DNA from: Angustibacter sp049994355
GTDB taxonomy: Bacteria; Actinomycetota; Actinomycetes; Actinomycetales; Angustibacteraceae
Assembly: GCF_049994355.1 (NCBI RefSeq)
Contig: NZ_CP188257.1
Location: forward strand, 868,001-932,000
Reading direction: 5' to 3'
DNA length: 64,000 bases
The notes under the pieces: model-generated
What the model was told of the DNA's origin: nothing
Databases searched by the model: none
What the model saw: only the letters and a program-made list of their open reading frames with translations
Shown: positions 16,684-24,627 of the stretch, piece after piece
Layout: each line of letters starts with the position of its first letter
How positions within the stretch are numbered: position 1 is the first letter of the stretch
Program-made: the position numbers and the translations under genes

Positions 16684-18750
16684 TCACGGACGCAAGGCCT
16701 CGGGCAGCGGTTGCGCGTGGATCACGGCGAGGCCGGTGACAGCGCGGGTGAGGACGACGTAGAGCCGGCGCAGGCCGGTCCGCTCGTCCGGCTCGGCGGC
16801 GGCGATGGCGGCCGGCTCGACGACGACGACCCGGTCGAACTCCAGACCCTTGGCGACAGTGGCCGGCACCAGGTGCAGGCGGTGCGCGCCGTCCTCGTGG
16901 TCCGCGGTGCCGTGGTCCAGCTCGTCGTCGCGGCCGAGCCGCAGGTGGTCCAGGCCCGCCGCGGTGAGCGCCTTGGCCAGCTCGGCGACGTCCGCGTCCG
17001 CGACGATGACACCCACCGAGCCCTCGATGTCCAAGGCGGTGCGGGCGGCTGCCACCGTCGCGGCCAGGACGTCGTCGGCGGGCACCGCGTGCAGCTCCAG
17101 CAGCCCCGGGTCCTCACGCACCGACTCCGGCGGCGCGAGCCCGGGAGCCATGTGCGGCAGCAGGTTCGCGGCGAAGTCGATCACGGCGGACGGCACGCGG
17201 AAGCCGCGGGTCAGCTCCTCGACGTGCGCGCCCTCCTGGCCGAGGTGGGTCAGCGACTCCTCCCACGACCGGGTCGACCACGGCGTCGTGCCCTGGGCGA
17301 TGTCGCCGAGCACGGTCATCGAGCCGGTCGAGCACCGCCGTCCGACCGCTCGCAGCTGCATCGGGGACAGGTCCTGCGCCTCGTCCAGCACCACGTGGCC
17401 CAGTGACGGGGTGCGGGTCAGCAGGTCCTCGACCTCGTCGACCAGGACGGCGTCCGCCGCGGTCCACGGAGCGGTGCGCGGTCCGCGGGCCGGGGTCGCC
17501 CAGCTCAGCGCAGCCTGCTCCTGCTCGGACAGGACCCCGTCGGCGCAGCGCCGCAACAGCTCAGGGTCGGAGAGCAGGTTCATCACCAGCCGGGTGGCGT
17601 CCAGCGCCGGCCAGACGGCGTCCACGTACGCCTTCACCGGCCGCGAGCGGGCCACCGAGTCCTGCACCCGATCGTCCGGGGAGTCGCCCGCCGCCTCCAG
17701 CTGCAGCAGCACCGCGTGGGCCAGCCGTTGCGGCAGCATCGCCCGGGCCGCGCCGTAGCGAACGCCGCGGGTGCGCAGCTCCTCGACCAGCTCGCGCACC
17801 TCGTAGGCCGGCACCCGCCAGCGGCGAGTGCCGCGCGGGACCACCAGTGCCTCGCTCGGGTCGCGCAGGGACGACCAGACCGCGCGGGACAGCACGACAG
17901 CCATCCGCGCATCGCCCTTGAGCGTCGCCACCGACGCGGACTCGCTGGCCCGTACCGGCACCGAGGCGACCAGCAGCTCGGCCGTGGTGTGCGCGACCTC
18001 GATCTCACCGAGCGCCGGCAGCACGGACCCGACGTGCTCGAGGAAGGCCCGGTTGGGCCCGACGACCAGGACGCCGCTACGGGCCAGCCGGTCGCGGAAC
18101 GCGTACAGCAGCCACGCGGCGCGGTGCAGCCCGACCGCGGTCTTGCCGGTGCCCGGCGCGCCCTGCACGCAGACCGTGGTCGACACGTCGGCGCGCACGA
18201 TGGCGTCCTGCTCGGGTTGGATGGTGGCCACGATGTCGCGCATCGGCCCCACCCGGGGGCGCTCGATCTCGCCCGCCAGGATCCGGCTGTGCTGCTCGGA
18301 CTCAGTGGCGTCGGTGAGGTGCTCGTCCTCGTAGGCGGTGATCTGGCCGTGGTCCACGCCGAACCGCCGACGCAGCCGCACACCCATCGGCTCGGTCCGG
18401 CTGGCCCGGTAGAACGCCGTCGAGACCTGGGCCCGCCAGTCGATGACCACCGGGTCACCCGCCTCGTCGGCGACGTGCCGGCGTCCGATGTACCAGCGCT
18501 CGGGGACCTCACCGGTGGCCGGGTCGCTGCCGTCGGTGTCGATCCGCCCGAAGAACAGCGTGGACGCCGGGTCGTCGGCCAGCGAAGCGGCCCGGTGGTA
18601 GAGGGTCGCCGCGAGGAACTCGCTGGACACCCGGTCGCCGCCCTGCGCCTCCAGCGACAGGGTGCGCTCACGCATCCTGGCCAGCTGGACCCGAGCCCGT
18701 TCCAGGTACCCGCGCTCCGCGGCGAGCGGGGACGGGTCTGCGTCGGGCAC
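16684..18750 (-). CDS. helD: HelD/HelR-type UvrD-like RNA polymerase-associated ATPase
   Basis: A 688-residue superfamily 1 protein. It begins with a coiled-coil arm (about 12-50) before the first motor half, as in HelD, then has Walker A GAPGTGKT (197-204), the LDEAQDLSPMQLRAVG motif, LGDIAQGTTPW, and the C-terminal RRLYVVLTRAVTGLAVIHAQ motif. HelD proteins free stalled RNA polymerase from DNA using ATP, and actinobacterial HelR also gives rifamycin tolerance. I found no rifamycin-associated element upstream. GTG start at 18750 with TAAGGT ending 9 nt upstream suggests a leaderless or near-leaderless transcript. Confidence 0.9.
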   Translation of the reverse strand: MPDADPSPLAAERGYLERARVQLARMRERTLSLEAQGGDRVSSEFLAATLYHRAASLADDPASTLFFGRIDTDGSDPATGEVPERWYIGRRHVADEAGDPVVIDWRAQVSTAFYRASRTEPMGVRLRRRFGVDHGQITAYEDEHLTDATESEQHSRILAGEIERPRVGPMRDIVATIQPEQDAIVRADVSTTVCVQGAPGTGKTAVGLHRAAWLLYAFRDRLARSGVLVVGPNRAFLEHVGSVLPALGEIEVAHTTAELLVASVPVRASESASVATLKGDARMAVVLSRAVWSSLRDPSEALVVPRGTRRWRVPAYEVRELVEELRTRGVRYGAARAMLPQRLAHAVLLQLEAAGDSPDDRVQDSVARSRPVKAYVDAVWPALDATRLVMNLLSDPELLRRCADGVLSEQEQAALSWATPARGPRTAPWTAADAVLVDEVEDLLTRTPSLGHVVLDEAQDLSPMQLRAVGRRCSTGSMTVLGDIAQGTTPWSTRSWEESLTHLGQEGAHVEELTRGFRVPSAVIDFAANLLPHMAPGLAPPESVREDPGLLELHAVPADDVLAATVAAARTALDIEGSVGVIVADADVAELAKALTAAGLDHLRLGRDDELDHGTADHEDGAHRLHLVPATVAKGLEFDRVVVVEPAAIAAAEPDERTGLRRLYVVLTRAVTGLAVIHAQPLPEALRP

Positions 18751-18842
18751 GAGGGTCGACCTTACGCGGGTAGTCTGGTCCGCGCACAGGGTTTTGAGCG
18801 CCGGGGGTGGGACGGCGTCGCGTCGGCCAACCCGGAGACCCC

Positions 18843-20075
18843 GTGAACCGCTCGTCCGCGCGTGCCCTGATCGCCCTCGCCGGCCCTACTTTCCTGCCGG
18901 TCGGCTTCCTGGCCAAGCTGCCGCTCGCGATGGGCCAGCTCGGCATGCTGCTGGTCGTCGCGGACCGCACCGGCAGCTACACCACCGGTGGTCTGGCGGC
19001 TGCGGCCATCGGCCTCGGCTCCGCGGCGGGCGCGCCCGCAGCCGGCGCGGCGGCCGACCGGTTCGGCCAGCGGATCGTGCTGCTCGTGGTGGCCGTGCTG
19101 TACGCGGCGGGCATGATCGGCGTCCTGCTGCTCACCCAGTCCGACGCCTCGACCGGCATGCTGCTGGCCGCTGCCGCACTGGCCGGGCTGTTCGCGCCGC
19201 AGGTCGGTCCGCTGGCCAGGGTTCGGTGGGTGGCGCTGGTGCGGCGGGTGCACGAGCCTGAGCTGGAGCGGCAGCGGGTCACCGAGGCGTTCGCCATCGA
19301 GGGGGCCAGCGACGAGGCGAGCTTCGTCGCCGGTCCAGCCCTGGTCGGACTGCTGGCCAGCGCGGCCGGACCGAACTCGGTGCCGGTCGTCATCGCCGCG
19401 CTCTCGTTGACCGCCGTGGTGGCGTTCGCCCTGCACCCCACGGCCACGGCGGTCCGTCCCTCGCACACCCCGCACCTGACCGCGGCCCGCCGGGGCGGCC
19501 TGCCCGGCGGCGCGACGACGCTGCTGCTGCTGCTGGGCGGCTCGCTGCTGGGCCTGGTGTTCGGCGGCACCCAGGTGGGCGTGACCAGCCTGACCGCCGA
19601 GCTCGGCCACCCTGGCGCCGGAGGGCTGGTCTACGGACTGCTGGGCCTGGGCAGCGCGCTGGCCGGGCTGGCCAGCGCGCGGTTGCCGCAGCGGTTCGCC
19701 CTGCCGGACCGCCTGGTCGCGTTCGCGGCCGGACTGGCGGTGCTGTCGCTGCCGATGCTGCTGGTCAGCCAGATGTGGACCGTGTCCGTGTTCGTCACGC
19801 TCTTCGGCTGCGCGGTCGCGCCCTACCTGATCGTGCTCTACGCCCTCGCCGAGCGGGCCACCCCGATCGAGCGGGCGGCCACCGTGATGACGATGCTGTC
19901 CAGCGCCGTCATCGTCGGCTACGCGGCCGGCACCGCGATCGCCGGGGCGCTCGCAGACGACCGCGGCCACCAGGCGGCTTTCGCCGTCCCGGTGGCCGCG
20001 GGCTGTGCTGCGTTCGTGCTGTCCGTGCTCAGCCGTCCTCGGCTGCGTCGGATCAGCCCGCCGACTTCTTCGTGA
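18843..20075 (+). CDS. MFS transporter
   Basis: A 410-residue major facilitator with 12 predicted membrane segments; the loop after TM2 reads ADRFGQRI, the family's A-like motif. GTG 18843 was chosen because GGAG lies 8 nt upstream and homology starts there (SSARALIALAGPTFLPVGFLAKLPLAMGQLG). It resembles sugar/drug efflux members of unknown substrate. Divergent from helD, 92 bp apart. The 3' end overlaps the HtrA gene tail to tail by 23 bp. Confidence 0.9.
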   Translation: MNRSSARALIALAGPTFLPVGFLAKLPLAMGQLGMLLVVADRTGSYTTGGLAAAAIGLGSAAGAPAAGAAADRFGQRIVLLVVAVLYAAGMIGVLLLTQSDASTGMLLAAAALAGLFAPQVGPLARVRWVALVRRVHEPELERQRVTEAFAIEGASDEASFVAGPALVGLLASAAGPNSVPVVIAALSLTAVVAFALHPTATAVRPSHTPHLTAARRGGLPGGATTLLLLLGGSLLGLVFGGTQVGVTSLTAELGHPGAGGLVYGLLGLGSALAGLASARLPQRFALPDRLVAFAAGLAVLSLPMLLVSQMWTVSVFVTLFGCAVAPYLIVLYALAERATPIERAATVMTMLSSAVIVGYAAGTAIAGALADDRGHQAAFAVPVAAGCAAFVLSVLSRPRLRRISPPTSS

Positions 20076-21429
20076 GCGTCGCGTTGACGGTCTGCTGCTT
20101 GCCGTCCCGGACGATGGTGAGCTCGACCTTGCTGCCGACCGAGCGCTCGCGAATCTGGGCGACCAGCGACTCCGAGCTGTTCACGGACTCGCCGTCCACG
20201 GCGATGATCGCGTCGTCCTTCTTCATGCCGGCCGCGCTGGCCGGGCTGCTGGCGGTGACCTCCGCGACGATCGCGGCGTCGCGCTCAGCGTTGCCCTGCT
20301 TCACCGAGCCGTCCTTCAGGCTGACGCCCAGGAACGGGTGCTCGGCGGTGCCGTCGGCGATCAGCTGGTCGGCGATCGACTTGCCCTCGTTGATCGGGAT
20401 CGAGAAGCCCAGGCCGATGCTGCCGGACTGGCTGCCGGCGCTCGCGCCGAGCGAGGCGATGGACGACGGGATGCCGATCACCCGGCCGCTGGTGTCGACC
20501 AGCGCGCCACCGGAGTTGCCGGGGTTCACCGCCGCGTCGGTCTGGATGGCGTTGGTGACCACGGTGCTGTCCGTGCTGGAGCCCTGGCTCGGCTGCTGGC
20601 CCTGGCCGCTCTGGTCGCCCTCGGTCTCGTTGGTCGTGGTGACCGGTCGGTCGAGCGCGCTGACGATGCCGGTGGTGACCGTACCGGCCAGCCCCAACGG
20701 GTTGCCGACGGCCATCACCGGGGCGCCGACCCGGACCGAGTCCGAGTCGCCGAGCGTCGCCGGCGTCAGGTTCGTGGCGCCCTTCATCTGGATCACGGCC
20801 AGGTCGGTCGAGGGGTCGGTGCCCACGACGGTCGCCGGGTAGGTGAGCCCGGCGGACGTGGTGACCTTCAGCGTTGCGTCGCTGCCGACGCCGGCGACCA
20901 CGTGGTTGTTGGTGAGCACGCGGCCCTTGGTGTCCAGGATGGTCCCGGAACCCTCGCTGCCACCGCTCTGCGTGGTGGCGGAGATCGCGACCACACTCGG
21001 CTCGACGGCGGTCGCCACCTTGTTCCAGTCGGGGGCGACGGCGTTGGCCTGGGAGACCGGGCCGGACCCGGTGCCGGCCGCTGGGTTGCCGCTGCTGTGC
21101 CCGTTGCTGGTGCTGGAGACGTTGCTCGCGTCGTTGTTGTCCGCGGCCAGCACGGCGGCGGTGGTGCCGCCGGCGACGAGGGCGGCCACGACGGCGGCGA
21201 CGCTCACCTCGACCCAGCGCGGACGGCTGGCTTGCTGGGTGGGCGTCGCGGCCGGCGGGGCCGGCGGGGCGCCTGCGGGCTGGTAGCCGTAGGGGCTGGT
21301 GTCGTTGGTCACGCCCAGCGGGCTGGTGCTGTCGTTCGCCGGGGTCGAGGGGCCGTACCACTCGATGGTGGGCTCGGAGTCCTGGGTGGACTGCGGCGCC
21401 TGCGGCTGCGGTTCGGTCATCTGGCTCAT
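20053..21429 (-). CDS. Membrane-anchored HtrA/DegP-type serine protease with PDZ domain (PepD-like)
   Basis: A 458-residue protein: a Pro/Gln-rich cytoplasmic N-terminus (1-70), a TM helix (about 73-96), a Ser/Gly/Asn linker, a trypsin-like domain with triad His176 (TNNHVVAG), Asp209 (DPSTDLAVIQ) and Ser306 (GNSGGAL), then one PDZ domain (about 365-450). It acts outside the membrane in protein quality control. ATG 21429 was chosen because GAGGTG lies 9 nt upstream; an in-frame GTG is at 21441. It follows the sensor kinase gene by 43 bp, so the three-gene order matches mycobacterial mprA-mprB-pepD. Confidence 0.93.
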   Translation of the reverse strand: MSQMTEPQPQAPQSTQDSEPTIEWYGPSTPANDSTSPLGVTNDTSPYGYQPAGAPPAPPAATPTQQASRPRWVEVSVAAVVAALVAGGTTAAVLAADNNDASNVSSTSNGHSSGNPAAGTGSGPVSQANAVAPDWNKVATAVEPSVVAISATTQSGGSEGSGTILDTKGRVLTNNHVVAGVGSDATLKVTTSAGLTYPATVVGTDPSTDLAVIQMKGATNLTPATLGDSDSVRVGAPVMAVGNPLGLAGTVTTGIVSALDRPVTTTNETEGDQSGQGQQPSQGSSTDSTVVTNAIQTDAAVNPGNSGGALVDTSGRVIGIPSSIASLGASAGSQSGSIGLGFSIPINEGKSIADQLIADGTAEHPFLGVSLKDGSVKQGNAERDAAIVAEVTASSPASAAGMKKDDAIIAVDGESVNSSESLVAQIRERSVGSKVELTIVRDGKQQTVNATLTKKSAG

Positions 21430-21472
21430 CCTGGCTCTCACCTCTGTGTGGGGTTCCTGGTACTAGGACACC

Positions 21473-22969
21473 TCACGCAGTTGGCTGGGCGCTGGGCTCT
21501 TCCTGGGAGTGGCCTGTGAATCGCTCGTCGGCCGCGGCCAACGGCAGCCGGACGGCGAACGTCGCGCCCCCGCCGGGGGTCTCGCTGACCCCGACCTGGC
21601 CGCCGTGCGCGCCCACGATGGCGGCCACGATGGCCAGGCCGAGCCCGGACCCGCCCGAGCTGCGCTGCCGCGAGGCGTCCGCGCGGAAGAACCGCTCGAA
21701 GACCCGGCGGGCGTGGTCGGGGGCGATGCCGGCTCCGTGGTCGCGGACCTCGACGATGCCGTAGCCGTTCTGGTGGCCGACGGCCAGCTCGACCGGTGAG
21801 CCCGCCGGGGTGTGTCGCAGGGCGTTGGCCACGAGGTTCGTCACGACCTGGCGCAGCCGGGACTCGTCGCCGAGGACGTCGGTGGGCCCGAGGGGTTCGC
21901 CGCGGCCGATCAGCCGGACCGACCGGTCGGGGTCGAGCGCACGCGCGTCCTGGACGGCGTCCGCGGCCACGACCGTGAGGTCGACTGGCACGCGCTTCTC
22001 GTGCCGCTGCTCGTCCAGCCGCGCGAGGGTGAGCAGGTCCTCGACCAGCCCGCCCATCCGGGTGGCCTCGTCCTCGATCCGGCGCATCGTGGTGTCCAGG
22101 TCGGCCTTCTCGGTGACGGCGCCCTGGCGGTACAGCTCGGCGTAGCCGCGGACGGCTGCCAGCGGTGTGCGCAGCTCGTGGCTGGCGTCGGAGGCGAACC
22201 GGCGCATGCGCTCCTCGGAGGCGGACTGGACGGCGAAGGCCTGCTCGATCTGGCTGAGCATGGCGTTCAGCGAAGCGGACAGCCGGCCGACCTCGGTGGA
22301 CGTCGGGTGCTCCGGGACGCGCTGGGACAGGTCGCCGGCCGCGATGGCCTCGGCGACGTCCTCGACCTCCCGCAGCGGGCGCAGGGTCTGCCGGACGATC
22401 AACGCGCCGCCGACGCCGACCAGCACGAGCACCGAGACGCCCACCACCAGCAGGATGACGGCCATCCGGGTCACCGTGTCGTCGACGTCGCGCAGGCTCT
22501 GGCCGATCACCAGCGTGCCCTGGCCGAGCTCGGCGTCGGTGACCTCGACGGCCACCACCCGCCAGTGCCCGCCACCGGACTCGCTCTGCACGGTGAAGGG
22601 CTGGCCCTTGTGCTGGGCAACGGCCTGGTCGGTGATCGAGTCCAGGTCCGGGCTGCCGGAACCGACCCGGCGGCCGAGCTGACGGTTCTCGCCGCCGGAG
22701 TCCGGGATGAAGATGCCGAACGTGGACGTGGGGATGCCGCGCGGTGCTGGGGCCGGCTGCTGGGGCGTGGACTCGGGGTTTCGCACCAGGGTCTGCTCGG
22801 TGGCCAGGATCTGGTCGTCCACCTTGCCGACCAGCTGGCCGCGCAGCAGGGTCACGGCGAGCGTGCCCATCACGGTGAGCGCGACGAGCGCGAGCAGCAC
22901 GAGCACCGCGACCAGCCGGTCGCGCAACGAGACCCGGTCGAGCCGGCGGCCGAGTGCGGTGTCCGCCAT
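21473..22969 (-). CDS. Sensor histidine kinase (MprB-like)
   Basis: A 498-residue membrane kinase: TM1 (about 18-42), an extracytoplasmic sensor (about 43-168), TM2 (169-192), HAMP (193-245), dimerisation domain with phospho-acceptor His264 (ASHELRTP), and a HATPase domain with the N, G1 (DHGAGI), F and G2 (GGSGLGLAIV) boxes. It senses envelope stress by analogy with MprB; the signal is inferred. The gene starts 3 bp after the response regulator and is followed by the HtrA protease, which in the mycobacterial system is a target of the pathway. Confidence 0.94.
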   Translation of the reverse strand: MADTALGRRLDRVSLRDRLVAVLVLLALVALTVMGTLAVTLLRGQLVGKVDDQILATEQTLVRNPESTPQQPAPAPRGIPTSTFGIFIPDSGGENRQLGRRVGSGSPDLDSITDQAVAQHKGQPFTVQSESGGGHWRVVAVEVTDAELGQGTLVIGQSLRDVDDTVTRMAVILLVVGVSVLVLVGVGGALIVRQTLRPLREVEDVAEAIAAGDLSQRVPEHPTSTEVGRLSASLNAMLSQIEQAFAVQSASEERMRRFASDASHELRTPLAAVRGYAELYRQGAVTEKADLDTTMRRIEDEATRMGGLVEDLLTLARLDEQRHEKRVPVDLTVVAADAVQDARALDPDRSVRLIGRGEPLGPTDVLGDESRLRQVVTNLVANALRHTPAGSPVELAVGHQNGYGIVEVRDHGAGIAPDHARRVFERFFRADASRQRSSGGSGLGLAIVAAIVGAHGGQVGVSETPGGGATFAVRLPLAAADERFTGHSQEEPSAQPTA

Positions 22970-22972
22970 CGG

Positions 22973-23689
22973 TCAGCCACGCTCCGGGGGGAGCCGCAGG
23001 ACGTAGCCGACACCGCGCCTGGTGTGGATCAGCGGCTCGGTCGCGTCGGCGTCGATCTTGCGCCGCAGGTAGGAGATGTAGGACTCGACGATGCCCGACT
23101 CGCCGCGGAAGTCGTAGTCCCAGACGTGGTCGAGGATCTGCGCCTTGGAAAGCACCCGGTTCGGGTTGAGCATCAGGTAGCGCAGCAGCTTGAACTCGGT
23201 CGGGGACAGCTCGACGAGGCGGCCGTCGCGGCGTACCTCGTGCGAGTCCTCGTCGAGCTCGAGGTCGGCGAAGACCAGCCGGGCGCCGTCGTCCGCCTCG
23301 TGCCCGCTGGTGCGGCGCAGCACGGCGCGGATCCTGGCCACCACCTCCTCGAGGCTGAACGGCTTGGTGACGTAGTCGTCGCCGCCCACGGTGAGGCCGG
23401 TGACCTTGTCCTGGGTGTCGTCGCGCGCGGTGAGGAAGACGACGGGCATCCGCCGGCCCTGGTCGCGCAGCCGTCGGGTCACGGCGAACCCGTCCATGTC
23501 GGGCAGCATGACGTCCAGCACGAGCAGGTCCGGACGGGTCGTCTCGGCGAGTTTCAGGGCGGTGGCGCCGTCGCCGGCGGTGTGCACCTCGAATCCGGCG
23601 AACCGCAGGGACGTCGAGAGCAGCTCTCGGATGTTGGGCTCGTCCTCGACGACGAGCAGGCGAGCCTCAGGGGTGCTCGGTGCGGGCAT
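22973..23689 (-). CDS. OmpR-family response regulator (MprA-like)
   Basis: A 238-residue regulator: receiver domain (1-120) with the acidic pocket at Glu15-Asp16, phospho-acceptor Asp59 (LLVLDVMLPDMDG) and Lys near 109 (VTKPFSLEE), then a winged-helix DNA-binding domain (about 135-235; LSPTEFKLLRYLMLNPNRVLS). First gene of the operon RR-kinase-HtrA. A direct repeat of CTGGGAG at 11-bp period lies 40-57 bp upstream and is a candidate self-binding site. Confidence 0.95.
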   Translation of the reverse strand: MPAPSTPEARLLVVEDEPNIRELLSTSLRFAGFEVHTAGDGATALKLAETTRPDLLVLDVMLPDMDGFAVTRRLRDQGRRMPVVFLTARDDTQDKVTGLTVGGDDYVTKPFSLEEVVARIRAVLRRTSGHEADDGARLVFADLELDEDSHEVRRDGRLVELSPTEFKLLRYLMLNPNRVLSKAQILDHVWDYDFRGESGIVESYISYLRRKIDADATEPLIHTRRGVGYVLRLPPERG

Positions 23690-23882
23690 GTGCCACCGCC
23701 TTTCTGCGCGTCAGTCTCGCCGCCGTTCCTGGGAGTTGTCTGGGAGTCACGTGCACGGTACCCGTCAACCTTGGCTTTGGCGTGTCGCGGACCGAGCGGA
23801 AACCTTCGCGCGAAGTGTGCTGATCTGGCACATTCGTGCCCGATTGGCACGCAGCATCGGAGGGCCCGCGAAAAGTCTGTGG
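23690..23882. other. 193-bp intergenic region between XRE and response regulator genes
   Basis: Besides the CTGGGAG direct repeat it holds a short inverted repeat GGCAC-ATTC-GTGCC (23827-23840) followed by a further TTGGCAC. This lies 43 bp past the XRE stop and could be a weak terminator or an operator. Confidence 0.4.
23729..23746 (-). promoter_or_regulatory. Candidate response-regulator box
   Basis: Two exact 7-bp repeats (CTGGGAG on the plus strand, CTCCCAG read toward the regulator) are separated by 4 bp, an 11-bp period. This is the layout used by OmpR-family dimers. It lies upstream of the response regulator ATG and may mediate autoregulation. Confidence 0.5.
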
Positions 23883-24599
23883 CTACCGTGCGTCAGGTTG
23901 GGCCGACAATGCGTAGTCGAGGAGCCGCCGCTCGTCGGCCTTCAGGCGCAGCTGGCCCAGTGCGGCGACGGCGACCGGGCAGGTGTCGTCGAAGTCGTGG
24001 GTGAACCGGCCGGTCCACGGCGGCGACACCGAGACTGCCGCCGGCATCGGATCGCGGTAATGCAGCACTAGCCGGCGGTCCTCGCGCGGCGACCAGAAGG
24101 TGTGCTCGTCGTCGCCGTCGCGAAGGTAGATGAAGCTCGCCCGGGCTGCTTCGTCGAGCATCGCCAGAGGCACGGTCGGCGGCACGAGGAGCTCGAGGTC
24201 ACCCACGGGGAGTGGCAGACCGTGCAGTCGTGCGGCCAGAGTGCCGTCCGCGACCACGGGCAGCAGCGAGAACAGCCTCGCGAGCGACCTGCCGTCGAAG
24301 CAGAGATCGTGCTCGAACCACTCCATCGGTGGCCGAGCGCGCTCGTCGTCCAGCCGTGCGCGCAGGTGCGCGTCCAGTGCCTCCAGCTCGACCCTGGCCT
24401 GCAGGTCGAGCGCGGCGAGCAACTTCTGGAACATCGGCCAGGAGGCCGGGCGGTCACCCGACTCGAAGCGCGAGACCACGGTCCTGCAGACCTGCGCGCG
24501 GCGGGCGAGCTCTTCCTGGCTGATCTCGGCCTGCTCGCGGGCTCGCCGCAGCAGCCAGCCGGGGGCGCTGGGGTGGTCCGTTCGAGATGGCAGTCGCAT
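23883..24599 (-). CDS. XRE-family HTH regulator with C-terminal domain of unknown function
   Basis: A 238-residue protein: a Cro/C1-type helix-turn-helix at about 14-68 (LLRRAREQAEISQEELARRA ... VSRFESGDRPAS), then about 170 residues with alternating acidic and hydrophobic segments that I cannot place with certainty; the GDLELLVPP region faintly resembles nucleotidyltransferase-like effector domains. ATG 24599 lies directly beside a perfect 17-bp palindrome that overlaps a CAGACT -10 box, so it is probably autoregulated and leaderless. It follows the XPB helicase gene by 28 bp. Confidence 0.8.
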   Translation of the reverse strand: MRLPSRTDHPSAPGWLLRRAREQAEISQEELARRAQVCRTVVSRFESGDRPASWPMFQKLLAALDLQARVELEALDAHLRARLDDERARPPMEWFEHDLCFDGRSLARLFSLLPVVADGTLAARLHGLPLPVGDLELLVPPTVPLAMLDEAARASFIYLRDGDDEHTFWSPREDRRLVLHYRDPMPAAVSVSPPWTGRFTHDFDDTCPVAVAALGQLRLKADERRLLDYALSAQPDAR

Positions 24600-24616
24600 C
24601 GCGTCAGTCTGACGCG
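24600..24616 (-). promoter_or_regulatory. 17-bp perfect palindrome, likely XRE operator over its -10 box
   Basis: CGCGTCAG-T-CTGACGCG lies immediately upstream of the XRE ATG. On the minus strand CAGACT (24606-24611) is 6 nt from the start codon, so the operator covers the core promoter of a leaderless gene. Confidence 0.6.
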
Positions 24617-24627
24617 CGCCGAGGTGG

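Noticed and set aside
16684..18750. UvrD/Rep DNA repair helicase
   Set aside because: The N-terminal coiled-coil arm and the split motor arrangement fit HelD; UvrD lacks that arm.
18751..18842. Rifamycin-associated element upstream of helD
   Set aside because: No inverted repeat of the expected GGGGCTTGC...CAAGGCCC kind is present in the intergenic DNA.
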